From positions 558,001 through 622,000 of the forward strand of contig NZ_JAFVLN010000003.1 in assembly GCF_017377775.1 (NCBI RefSeq): a DNA stretch of 64,000 nt, in the 5' to 3' direction. Below the pieces are notes generated by a model. That model saw only the letters and a list, made by a program, of their open reading frames with translations, was not told where the DNA came from and did no database searches. Source of the DNA: Streptomyces sp. VRA16 Mangrove soil. GTDB taxonomy: Bacteria; Actinomycetota; Actinomycetes; Streptomycetales; Streptomycetaceae. Position numbers and translations under genes: made by a program. Shown piece after piece: positions 53,175-62,924 of this stretch (position 1 is its first letter; each line of letters opens with the position of its first letter).

Positions 53175-54166
53175 CCCGCACTCTCCTTGTCGTCGCTCAC
53201 CGGCTCGGGGGCCCGGTCGAACTCATCGGTCACCGCGGGCTGGACCGCGTTCTCCCCGCCGGTCCAGCGGACGATCAGCTCCCCGAGCGCGTTCTCCTGC
53301 TCAAGCCCGACGGCCTTCTCCCGGTAGAGCTCGAGCAGGGCGAGGAACCTGGCGACGACGGTGAGCGTGTCGTCCGTGTCGGCCACCAGCTCCCGGAAAC
53401 TGGCCTCGCCCAGCTCCCGCAGCCGGGCCACGACCACGCCCGCCTGCTCCTGCACGCTCACCAGCGGCGCGTGGATGTGCTCGACGTACACCTGCGGCTT
53501 CGGCTTGGGCTGCATCGCCTTCACGGCGAGCCTGGCGAATCCCTCGGCGCCGATGCTGATGACAACGTCGGGCAGCAGGTCGGCGTGGTGCGGCTCCAGA
53601 CCCACGGTCCGCGGATACCGCCGCGCCTCGTCCTCGATCCGCCCGGTGAAGATGTCGGCGATCTGCTTGTACGCGCGGTACTGCAGCAGCCGCGCGAACA
53701 GCAGGTCCCGCGCTTCGAGCAGCGCGAGATCGGCCTCGTCCTCCACCTCGGCGGCGGGCAGCAGCCGGGCCGCCTTGAGATCGAGAAGCGTGGCGGCGAC
53801 GACGAGGAACTCGGTGGTCTGGTCGAGATCCCAGTCGGGTCCCATGGCGCGGATGTGCGCCATGAACTCGTCGGTGACCTTGGACAGCGCGACCTCGGTG
53901 ACATCGAGCTTGTGCTTCGAGATCAGCTGCAGCAGCAGATCGAACGGCCCCTCAAAATTGGCCAGCCGAACCTTGAAGGTCCCGTCATCGGGGCCCGCGT
54001 CCTGCTCAGGCCCCTCGGCCGTCTCGGCGGGCTCAGGGGCCGGCTCGGGCTCGGGCTCGGGTGTCGCGGAGGCCGGTTCCTCCGGCGCGGCCAGCGCGCC
54101 CCGGCCCAGGGTACGGCGACGCGCACCCCGGTCAGGCACAACGGAGGAGGAATCGTTCACAGGCAC
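53171..54166 (-). CDS. scpA: Segregation and condensation protein A
   Basis: A 331-residue kleisin that joins SMC heads with ScpB. An acidic Pro/Glu-rich N-terminal extension (about 65 residues) is followed by the kleisin N-domain 'FKVRLANFEGPFDLLLQLISKHKLDVTEVALSKVTDEFMAHI' and a C-terminal winged helix. The start is a GTG 11 bp after the preceding stop. Confidence 0.96.
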   Translation of the reverse strand: MPVNDSSSVVPDRGARRRTLGRGALAAPEEPASATPEPEPEPAPEPAETAEGPEQDAGPDDGTFKVRLANFEGPFDLLLQLISKHKLDVTEVALSKVTDEFMAHIRAMGPDWDLDQTTEFLVVAATLLDLKAARLLPAAEVEDEADLALLEARDLLFARLLQYRAYKQIADIFTGRIEDEARRYPRTVGLEPHHADLLPDVVISIGAEGFARLAVKAMQPKPKPQVYVEHIHAPLVSVQEQAGVVVARLRELGEASFRELVADTDDTLTVVARFLALLELYREKAVGLEQENALGELIVRWTGGENAVQPAVTDEFDRAPEPVSDDKESAG

Positions 54167-54177
54167 ACTGCCGGAGG

Positions 54178-54801
54178 CTACCGCCCGCGCAGCCGACGTA
54201 CGAGAATGCTCGCGTCCCCGCGCGACTCCAGGTCGGCCAGGACCACGGCGACGGCCTCGCGCACGATCCGCCCCCGGTCCACGGCGAGCCCGTGCTCACC
54301 GCGGAGCACCAGACGCGCGTGCTCAAGATCCATCAGTTCCTCGGCGGAGACGTACACGGTGATCTTCTCGTCGTGCCGCTCACGCCCGCTGGGCCGCCGG
54401 TTCGCGGCCCGCGCCCGCCGCCGCGCGGGAGCCGTGTTCCGGCCGCCACCGGCAGAACCTTCCTGCGCCGCACCGGAAGAGCGCCGTACCGACTTCTCCG
54501 CGGCCTCCGCCGCGGCTGCCCGCCCGCGCGAGCCGGAGTCCGACTCCGCCTCGGTGGCGGCGTGTTCGGCGGACGGCGCGGCGTCGCCGTCGCCCTCCTC
54601 CGCCACGGAGGCCCCGGACGTCGCCGCAGCCGCGGAAGAAGCGGTGGACGCCGCGGACGACGCCGCTGCAGCCGCCTCGTCGCTCTCCCCCGCGGGCCCC
54701 GGCACCCGAGCCTCACCGTTCGCCGCGCGTCTCGGCGACGACGCCTGAAGTGCCATTCCCCCGGTCGTGCGGAACAGTTCGTCGGCCCCCGGCAGACTCA
54801 C
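54178..54801 (-). CDS. Ribbon-helix-helix-like protein between parA and scpA
   Basis: A 207-residue protein. The first ~150 residues are Ala/Ser/Glu-rich and disordered with a basic patch (RRRARAANRRPSGRERH). The last 55 form 'EKITVYVSAEELMDLEHARLVLRGEHGLAVDRGRIVREAVAVVLADLESRG', a strand plus two helices as in ribbon-helix-helix DNA-binding or ParG-like proteins. I prefer the GTG at 54801 because it overlaps the parA stop in GTGA; a GTG at 54813 is also open. It may be the DNA-binding partner of this orphan ParA. Confidence 0.72.
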   Translation of the reverse strand: MSLPGADELFRTTGGMALQASSPRRAANGEARVPGPAGESDEAAAAASSAASTASSAAAATSGASVAEEGDGDAAPSAEHAATEAESDSGSRGRAAAAEAAEKSVRRSSGAAQEGSAGGGRNTAPARRRARAANRRPSGRERHDEKITVYVSAEELMDLEHARLVLRGEHGLAVDRGRIVREAVAVVLADLESRGDASILVRRLRGR

Positions 54802-55988
54802 TCGGCGTGACACCGGGCGAGCACCTCCCTGGCGAGCTGGCGATAGGCGGCGGCACCGACGGAGTTGGACGCGTAGGTGGTGATCGGCTCACCGGCGACC
54901 GTGGTCTCCGGGAAGCGGACGGTCCGGCCGATGACCGTGTGGTAGACGTGGTCGTCGAAGGCCTCGACGACGCGCGCGAGCACCTCACGGCTGTGCACGG
55001 TCCGCGAGTCGTACATCGTGGCGAGGATGCCGTCGAGTTCGAGCTCGGGGTTGAGCCGCTCCTGGACCTTCTCGATGGTCTCGGTCAGCAGCGCGACACC
55101 GCGCAGCGCGAAGAACTCGCACTCCAGGGGCACGATGACCTTGTGAGCGGCCGTCAGCGCGTTCACGGTCAGCAGGCCGAGCGAGGGCTGACAGTCGATC
55201 ACGATGTAGTCGTAGTCGTCCATCAGCGGCTTCAGCGCCCGCTGCAGCGTGGACTCGCGCGCGACCTCGCTCACCAGCTGCACCTCGGCAGCGGAGAGGT
55301 CGATGTTGCTGGGGAGCAGGTCCATGTTGGGGACCGCGGTCTTCAGCAGGACCTCGTCGGCGGACATCCCCCGCTCCATGAGCAGGTTGTAGACCGTGAG
55401 GTCGAGCTCCATCGGGTTCACGCCGAGCCCGACCGACAGGGCACCCTGCGGGTCGAAGTCGACGAGCAGGACCCGGCGGCCGTACTCGGCGAGCGCGGCA
55501 CCCAGGTTGATGGTCGACGTGGTCTTGCCCACGCCGCCCTTCTGGTTGCACATCGCGATGATCTTCGCGGGACCGTGGTCGGTCAGCGGTCCTGGAATCG
55601 GGAAGTACGGGAGCGGACGCCCGGTCGGGCCGACGCGCTCGCGGCGCTGCCGGGCAGCGTCGGGCGCGAGCGTGGCCGCGTACTCGGGATCGGGCTCGTA
55701 CTCGGCGTCGGGGTCGTAGAAGTGCCCCTCGGGCAGTTCGTCGTAGTCGGCGAAGTGGCTGTGTGTGTCGCCGCTTCGGTCGCCGGCCATGGCGTTCACG
55801 TGATGGCCATCCATGCTGTGGTGTGCTGTCTGCGTCGGCGTCTGCTGGGGGCTCCGGGACGATGCGCCCTGGTAGCCGCTCTGGTGGGCCGCGAAGGTAC
55901 GTACAGCGACGGAGCCGACAGCCTGAAGCCCCGCGGGTCCCTGTCCGCCTGGCTGGCCACCTCCGGGAGTAAATGTCGACTCATTCAC
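54798..55988 (-). CDS. ParA family ATPase (orphan, with long N-terminus)
   Basis: A 396-residue protein. The first ~135 residues are disordered, Gln/His/Pro-rich. The ParA domain has the deviant Walker A KGGVGKTT at 150-157, 'VLLVDFDPQGALSVGLG' and 'YDYIVIDCQPSLGLLTVNAL'. It is a second ParA, distinct from the oriC one, encoded with the condensin subunits as in Mycobacterium. The GTG start has AAGGAGGT ten bases upstream, clearly better than the in-frame upstream codons. Confidence 0.94.
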   Translation of the reverse strand: MNESTFTPGGGQPGGQGPAGLQAVGSVAVRTFAAHQSGYQGASSRSPQQTPTQTAHHSMDGHHVNAMAGDRSGDTHSHFADYDELPEGHFYDPDAEYEPDPEYAATLAPDAARQRRERVGPTGRPLPYFPIPGPLTDHGPAKIIAMCNQKGGVGKTTSTINLGAALAEYGRRVLLVDFDPQGALSVGLGVNPMELDLTVYNLLMERGMSADEVLLKTAVPNMDLLPSNIDLSAAEVQLVSEVARESTLQRALKPLMDDYDYIVIDCQPSLGLLTVNALTAAHKVIVPLECEFFALRGVALLTETIEKVQERLNPELELDGILATMYDSRTVHSREVLARVVEAFDDHVYHTVIGRTVRFPETTVAGEPITTYASNSVGAAAYRQLAREVLARCHAE

Positions 55989-56341
55989 AAGTCGTCTTAC
56001 CTCCTTGGACGTGACCAGGAACATTTATCGATAGGTCAGCGTGGCACCATGCCGACGGTTGGCGACTCTATGGCGTGTCACCACTCCGCAGCAACACAAT
56101 CCACCGGACCCGGCAGGTTGTGTCGGCACTTCAGCGACAACGGAACACCCTCATGTCAAGGGCGTACGGCGGTTCTTCGGCGGGTTTCGCGGGGGCGCGA
56201 ATCGGTTAAAGGGTTACGTTCAAGGCGAGTTGACCGCCTTCGCACCCCCGGAGCGCTCATAAACGTACGGCCGGACCCCTCGCAAGGTCCGGCCGCAGGC
56301 GTGAGATTGACGACTCTCGTTGACGTCGTCGCCGAGGAGGC
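55989..56341. other. Intergenic region between ald and parA operon
   Basis: 353 bp. The left part carries the ald terminator (56268-56295). The rest is the leader and promoter zone of the parA operon, with AT-rich patches (CATTTATCGATAGGTCAG, GGTTAAAGGGTTACG). A TATCGATA palindrome lies at 56027-56034. No parS (TGTTTCACGTGAAACA) or ORF was found. Confidence 0.65.
56268..56295 (-). terminator. Terminator of ald
   Basis: CGGCCGGACC and GGTCCGGCCG form a perfect 10-bp stem with an eight-base loop, 47 bp after the ald stop. On the minus strand it is followed by TACGTTTATG. Confidence 0.75.
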
Positions 56342-57457
56342 TCAGCCGAGCAGGGTCTCCAGCTCGACGTGGTCGAGGCCGTGCGCCTCGGCGACCTCCT
56401 TGTAAACGACCTTGCCGTCATGGGTGTTGAGACCCAGGGCGAGCGCCGGGTCGCGGCGCAGGGCCTCGACCCAGCCGCGGTTGGCCAGCTCGACGATGTA
56501 CGGCAGCGTCGCGTTGGTGAGCGCGTACGTCGACGTGTTCGACACGGCGCCCGGCATGTTGGCGACACAGTAGAAGATCGAGTTGTGGACCTTGAAGGTC
56601 GGCTCGGCGTGCGTCGTCGGGTGCGAGTCCTCGAAGCAGCCGCCCTGGTCGATCGCGATGTCGACAAGGACACTTCCGGGCTTCATCCGCGACACGAGCT
56701 CGTTGCTGACCAGCTTCGGGGCCTTGGCGCCGGGGATCAGGACGGCACCGATGACGAGGTCGGCGTCGAGGCAGGCCTTCTCCAGCTCGAAGGCGTTGGA
56801 GACGACGGTCTGGATCTTCGTACCGAAGATCTTGTCGGCCTCCTTGAGCTTGCCCAGGTCCCGGTCGAGCAGGGTCACGTGGAAGCCCATGCCGATGGCG
56901 ATCGTCGCGGCGTTCCAGCCGGAGACGCCACCGCCGATGACGACGGCCTTGCCGGCGTGCACGCCGGGGACACCGCCGGGCAGCACACCGCGGCCGCCGT
57001 GGGCGGCCATCAGGTGGTAGGCGCCGACCTGGGGGGCCAGGCGGCCCGCGACCTCGGACATCGGGGCGAGCAGCGGCAGCTGGCGGTTGGCGGTCTCGAC
57101 CGTCTCGTACGCGATCGCGGTCGTGCCCGACTCCAGGAGCGCGTCCGTGCACTCCTTGGACGCGGCCAGGTGCAGGTAGGTGAAGAGCGTCTGGTCCTTG
57201 CGGAGACGGTGGTACTCCTCCGCGATCGGCTCCTTGACCTTCAGCAGCAGGTCGGCGGTGGCCCACACCTCGTCGGCGGTGGTGAGGATCTGAGCGCCGG
57301 CGGCGACGTACTCGGCGTCCGTGATCGAGGAACCCACACCGGCGTTCTGCTCGACGAAGACCTGGTGGCCGTGGCGCACGAGCTCGTGCACGCCGGCGGG
57401 GGTGATGGCCACCCGGAACTCGTTGTTCTTGACCTCGCGGGGGATGCCGACCTTCAT
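56342..57457 (-). CDS. ald: L-alanine dehydrogenase
   Basis: A 371-residue NAD-dependent enzyme that interconverts L-alanine with pyruvate and ammonia. Matches include 'KVGIPREVKNNEFRVAITPAGVHELVRHGHQV', the catalytic Lys/His region 'FTYLHLAASKE' and 'MAAHGGRGVLPGGVPGVHAGKAVVIGGGVSGWNAATIA' (NAD-binding). Length is as expected. It is transcribed alone: a terminator follows, and a candidate promoter lies about 105 bp upstream. Confidence 0.97.
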   Translation of the reverse strand: MKVGIPREVKNNEFRVAITPAGVHELVRHGHQVFVEQNAGVGSSITDAEYVAAGAQILTTADEVWATADLLLKVKEPIAEEYHRLRKDQTLFTYLHLAASKECTDALLESGTTAIAYETVETANRQLPLLAPMSEVAGRLAPQVGAYHLMAAHGGRGVLPGGVPGVHAGKAVVIGGGVSGWNAATIAIGMGFHVTLLDRDLGKLKEADKIFGTKIQTVVSNAFELEKACLDADLVIGAVLIPGAKAPKLVSNELVSRMKPGSVLVDIAIDQGGCFEDSHPTTHAEPTFKVHNSIFYCVANMPGAVSNTSTYALTNATLPYIVELANRGWVEALRRDPALALGLNTHDGKVVYKEVAEAHGLDHVELETLLG

Positions 57458-57561
57458 CGTCGATCACGGTCCTTGGCTCAGGGGATGTTACGGGCAATGC
57501 ACTACATACCAGTGCACCGAAGGGCACACCGGGAGGCACCGCGAATCACCGCGGCGGAGCC

Positions 57562-57589
57562 AGTCTAATGAAGGTTTTCGAGCTGTCTA
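57562..57589 (-). promoter_or_regulatory. Candidate promoter of ald
   Basis: On the minus strand TAGACA (57584-57589), 16-bp spacer, TAGACT (57562-57567). Both boxes are one base from the vegetative consensus, with a slightly short spacer. Confidence 0.4.
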
Positions 57590-57662
57590 GCCTTTCGATA
57601 CATCAATCTTCTGCGGTCGAACTACGGATTTCGCAGGTGTTAGCGGCTTGTTGCAGACGTTC

Positions 57663-59699
57663 TCAGGGGTGTGCTCCCGCCGCGCCTCCCGGCAGCTCCT
57701 CTCCCAGCATGCGCTCGGCCGCACCGCGGTGCAGCTTGGCCGCGGCGGGGTCGCCGAGCCGTTCGAGGGTGTCCGCGAGCCGCAGCTGGAGCGCCGCCTG
57801 CAGCCGTACGTCCTTGGCCTGGCGGGCCCACTCGACGGCCTCCTGGCAGGTGTGGAGCGATTCCTCGGGCCGCCCGGCGTACTCCTGCACCCGCGCCAGT
57901 TCGCTCAACGCGCGCGCCTGCGCCGCGACATCGCCCTCCTTGCGGTACCCGGCGACGGCCGAGCGCCAGCTGCGCAGCGCGTCCCCATAACGGCCCGCGT
58001 ACGTGTGCACCGCGGCGATCCGGCCGTGCAGCCGCGCCGCGTCGGCCCGCTCGCCCCGCGTCAGCCGCTGGGCCAGCGCGCGCCCGTACCAGTCGGCGGC
58101 CCGCTGCCAGTCCCCCAGCTCCTGGTACGCGCCGCCTACGGATTCCATCGCGCGGCCGGTGGCGTACGGGTCGCCCGCGGCCCGTCCGGCGTCGAGGGCG
58201 GCCCGGTACCGGGCCAGCGCCTCCTGCGTGCGGCCGGTGCAGGCGTCCAGGTCGGCCAGGTTCAGCAGGGCCGCGGCCTTCTCGCGCGGCAGGTCGCGCC
58301 GCTCGGCGACATCGAGCACGAGCCGGTGGATCCCGTACAGCTCGGCGGCGGCGTCCTCGGGCCCGCGGTGCGCGACCAGCGCCCGCACCAGCGCGGCCAT
58401 CAGCCGGCGCGCGAGGGTGTCCAACTCGCCGTCCGCGACGGCAAGTCGAGCCGACGCGAGCAGCGCGGGCTGCCGGACGCGCAGCCACTCGGCGGCCGCC
58501 TCGGGGTCCGCGAACCGCAGGGCGCTGGGCAGCCCGGCGAGCTTCTTGCGGGCCGGGGAGCCGTCGGGCTCGGTGATCGCGCGGCAGGAGGTGAGCAGCC
58601 GTACCGTCCGCTCCAGCATCCGGGCGCGGGCCAGCTGCACCTCACCGGGCCGGTCCAGGGTCTCGGTGAGCCCGCGCAGCAGCGGCAGCAGGCAGCCGGG
58701 CACCTCGTACTGCGGCAGCTCGGAGTCGACGCCCCGCACCAGGCCCAGCGTCACGAAGTCGTCGAGGGTGGTGCGGGCGGCGGAGACCGAGCAGCCAGCG
58801 AGCGCGGACGCGGTGTGCGGGTCGACGTACCCCTCGGGCGCGAGCGACAGGTAGCGCAGTATCCGGGCGGCGGGCCCGGCCAGGGCCGCGTACGCGTGCG
58901 GGAAGACCCGGGTGAGGGCGGGCCCGTCCCCCTCCAGCGCATGCAGCTGTTTGGCCAGGTCGGCGACGGATTCCTTGGGGCGTACGGCGAGCCAGCCCCC
59001 AGCGATCTCCAGGACGGCGGGTTCGGCCCCGCACACCTCGACCAGGGACTCGGCGGAGCGCGGGTCGCAGGTGATGCGGACCGATCCGGTGTGCCGGGTC
59101 AGCAGTTCGACCGCGGACTTGGTGTCGAGCCCGCCGATGGTGCAGGGCCGCACGTCCGCGATCCCGGTCAGCGGGCCCTCGGAGACGGCCACGACCAGGC
59201 AGTCCGGGTTCTCCGGCAGCAGTTCGTCGACCTGCTCGGCGTTCGCGGCGTCGTCGAGCAGCAGGACGACCCGGCGCACGGAGAGCCCCTCGCGCAGCCG
59301 CTCGGTGAGGTCGTCGGCCGCCTCGCCGGGCGGCGCGGGCAGTTTCAGGGCGTTCAGCAGGTCGCGGGCGACGCGCTCGGCCGGCACCGGGGTTCCGTCG
59401 GGCGCGGTGAGCCGGGCCCGCAGCGCCCCGTCCGGGTACTCCTGCGCGACCTGGCGCAGCAGTTCCTCGGCGAGGGCGGTGCGCCCGGTGCCGGGCCGCC
59501 CGGCGATGAGCAGTACCCGGGCCCTGGGCGCCTTGCGGCCCGACAGGGTGTCGAGCCCGGCGCGCTCGATGTCGGCGCGCAGCTCCTTCAACTCACGGCT
59601 GCGCCCCAGGAACTGAGGCTCCGTCACTTCCTGGCCCCGTCGGGTGCGGCGCCGCTTGCGGGTCCGCCCCGAGGACTCCTCGACCGCCTGATTCGTCAC
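57663..59699 (-). CDS. STAND-type NTPase with TPR domain
   Basis: A 678-residue protein. A basic N-terminus (TRKRRRTRRG) precedes an NB-ARC/AfsR-like NTPase: 'FLGRSRELKELRADIE', P-loop GRPGTGRTA with Arg73 in place of Lys, Walker B 'RRVVLLLDDA', then a winged helix region. The C-terminal ~240 residues are TPR repeats ('AAALLNLADLDACTGRTQEALARYRAALDAG', 'ALRSWRSAVAGYRKEGDVAAQARALSELARVQEYAGR'). There is no SARP DNA-binding domain. The GTG start has GGAG nine bases upstream. It probably acts as a signalling scaffold; the altered P-loop may reduce ATP turnover. Confidence 0.9.
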   Translation of the reverse strand: MTNQAVEESSGRTRKRRRTRRGQEVTEPQFLGRSRELKELRADIERAGLDTLSGRKAPRARVLLIAGRPGTGRTALAEELLRQVAQEYPDGALRARLTAPDGTPVPAERVARDLLNALKLPAPPGEAADDLTERLREGLSVRRVVLLLDDAANAEQVDELLPENPDCLVVAVSEGPLTGIADVRPCTIGGLDTKSAVELLTRHTGSVRITCDPRSAESLVEVCGAEPAVLEIAGGWLAVRPKESVADLAKQLHALEGDGPALTRVFPHAYAALAGPAARILRYLSLAPEGYVDPHTASALAGCSVSAARTTLDDFVTLGLVRGVDSELPQYEVPGCLLPLLRGLTETLDRPGEVQLARARMLERTVRLLTSCRAITEPDGSPARKKLAGLPSALRFADPEAAAEWLRVRQPALLASARLAVADGELDTLARRLMAALVRALVAHRGPEDAAAELYGIHRLVLDVAERRDLPREKAAALLNLADLDACTGRTQEALARYRAALDAGRAAGDPYATGRAMESVGGAYQELGDWQRAADWYGRALAQRLTRGERADAARLHGRIAAVHTYAGRYGDALRSWRSAVAGYRKEGDVAAQARALSELARVQEYAGRPEESLHTCQEAVEWARQAKDVRLQAALQLRLADTLERLGDPAAAKLHRGAAERMLGEELPGGAAGAHP

Positions 59700-59829
59700 G
59701 GGCCACGCTCCGTCTCAGCCATCCCCTCCGGGGATCGGCAGGGGCGAGGCCGAGCCTAGTTCAGGGGGTGCGAGTGCCCTGGGCGGGCGGGGCGGCAGTG
59801 TCCCCCGATCGGATCAGCGGATGGTCCGA

Positions 59830-59905
59830 CCGGTTCCCCGCATCCCTGGGGGAGCCGCGCGCAGCACATGCTTCAGGGGCGCGGGGAACTGCGCGAGAAG
59901 CCCCA
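59830..59905. repeat. Dispersed intergenic repeat, copy 2
   Basis: A match to 14131-14205: CCGGTT... then GCGCGCAGCACATGCTTCAG and GGGCGCGGGGAACTGCGCGAG. It lies between the nudix stop and the STAND gene start. The sequence folds into a hairpin (CGCGGGGAACTGCGCG). Confidence 0.6.
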
Positions 59906-59949
59906 CCGAACCGGCAGCCGCCCCACGCACCCACCCCCCTGAACGGCGC

Positions 59950-60579
59950 CTAGGCCTCGAACGGCCGCGCCGGCCACTGCGCCTCGGCCGGGCGCAGAGC
60001 GTCGACCCCGTCGCCCGCCAGGGCCGCCGCAAGCGAAAGCACACCCACCACAAGGCAGTTGTTGTGCAGCTCACCGGCGAGCACCCCGCGCACCAGGTCC
60101 TGCAGCGGCACCCGCGCGAACTCCATGTCCGCCTCTTCGTCCTCGACCACGAACCGCTCGCCGTCGGCCTCGGACAGATCACGGGCGAGGAAGATGCGCA
60201 CGGCCTCGGAGCAGCCGCCCGGTGTCGTGTACACATCTGTGAGTACGCGCCAGTCCTCGGCCTTGACGTGCACCTCCTCGTAGAGCTCGCGCTGCGCCGC
60301 GTGCAGCGGGTTCTCACCGGGGATGTCCAGCAGGCCGGCCGGGATCTCCCAGAGCTTCATGCCGACGGGGTGGCGGTACTGCTTCAGGAGCAGCACCCGG
60401 CCCTCGGCGTCGAGGGGGACCACCGCGACCGAACCGGGGTGGACCTGGAAGTCGCGGCGCGCGACCGACCCGTCCGGCATGACCACGTCGTCCGTGCGCA
60501 CCGAGGTCTTGTTCCCGACGAACGGGGTCTCGGTGGCCCGGACCTCCCACTGCTCGGCGCTGTCCTTGATCGTCGTCAT
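59950..60579 (-). CDS. ADP-ribose pyrophosphatase (Nudix)
   Basis: A 209-residue Nudix hydrolase of the ADPRase type, splitting ADP-ribose to AMP and ribose 5-phosphate. The Nudix box is 'PAGLLDIPGENPLHAAQREL' followed by YEEVHV, with the family's extra residue before the first Glu. The usual Gly after EE-x is His here. The downstream 'TPGGCSEAVRIFLARDL' is diagnostic. GGGAGG precedes the ATG by nine bases. It follows pyrG in the same direction, separated by a terminator. Confidence 0.93.
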   Translation of the reverse strand: MTTIKDSAEQWEVRATETPFVGNKTSVRTDDVVMPDGSVARRDFQVHPGSVAVVPLDAEGRVLLLKQYRHPVGMKLWEIPAGLLDIPGENPLHAAQRELYEEVHVKAEDWRVLTDVYTTPGGCSEAVRIFLARDLSEADGERFVVEDEEADMEFARVPLQDLVRGVLAGELHNNCLVVGVLSLAAALAGDGVDALRPAEAQWPARPFEA

Positions 60580-60628
60580 GCCGGAACGTCCTCCCAGGTA
60601 CGCAAAAGAAGCCGGGCGCAAAAAAGAA

Positions 60629-60664
60629 ACCGGGGCACGTGCCGCAAAAGGCACGCACCCCGGT
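60629..60664 (-). terminator. Intrinsic terminator of pyrG
   Basis: ACCGGGGCACGTGCC and GGCACGCACCCCGGT form a 15-bp stem with two mismatches and loop GCAAAA. On the minus strand it is followed by TTTCTTTTTT, the clearest U tract in the window. Confidence 0.92.
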
Positions 60665-60691
60665 AACCGTACATCGCTTGTGTTACAAGCC

Positions 60692-62365
<1,674 letters not shown>

Positions 62366-62371
62366 GGCCAA

Positions 62372-62924
62372 GAGGGGGCTCCCGTGGTCGCGGTCTGGGG
62401 TGCGTACCGGCGTGCCGTCCCGGGTTTCACGGGGAGGTGCCGTCGCTGCGGTTCGGGGGTTCTATGACCACCGGCTCACGGGCTACCAGGGTATCAGCGG
62501 TCGGGCGAGGCTGCTTCCGGCCACGCTCCGCACACGCGCCGCCACAGGAGCGGACGGGGGCGCTCCGCCGTCACCCCGCGCTCACCCGTTCGGCCCAGAC
62601 GCGTTGCCCTGAGCGGCACGCAGATCACTTGAGCGCGTCGTATCCTGCTCGGACACTCGGCTGGCGAGTCACGCAGGAAAACGGCACCACAACGGCAACA
62701 CCCCCGCCCGTTCCCGCCCGTTCACCGGAACACCACGTCCGAGCGCCGGTGCCTCCACCGGAACAACCGGCTCGTCAGTTCGTTTGACAACGACCTATCA
62801 GGACGACGTATCAAAACGATTCGTTGACCGTTATTTGACGTTGACATGTTTGACGACCGTTAGTTGACCGTGAAGACCGCAGAGCGCATGCCCCTCGCAG
62901 CAGTGCAGCAGCGCAGGGGTGTAC
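62372..62924. other. Divergent intergenic region, pyrG / GH15
   Basis: 553 bp. Near pyrG it is GC-rich and featureless. The distal part, 62784-62868, is AT-rich and contains six TTGAC words, five within 45 bp, so it is probably the regulatory region of the plus-strand gene. No ORF with a ribosome site was found, and no pyrG attenuator with a pyrimidine slippage run was recognised. Confidence 0.7.
62784..62868 (+). promoter_or_regulatory. Cluster of TTGAC repeats upstream of the GH15 gene
   Basis: TTGAC at 62784, 62824, 62835, 62841, 62850 and 62864, all on the plus strand. They may be binding sites for a regulator or alternative -35 boxes. The gene starts about 57 bp after the last. Confidence 0.6.

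Noticed and set aside
54798..55988. The main chromosomal partition ParA near oriC
   Set aside because: There is no parB, gidB or parS site nearby, and the gene is in the scpA-scpB operon, so it is the second, non-oriC ParA.
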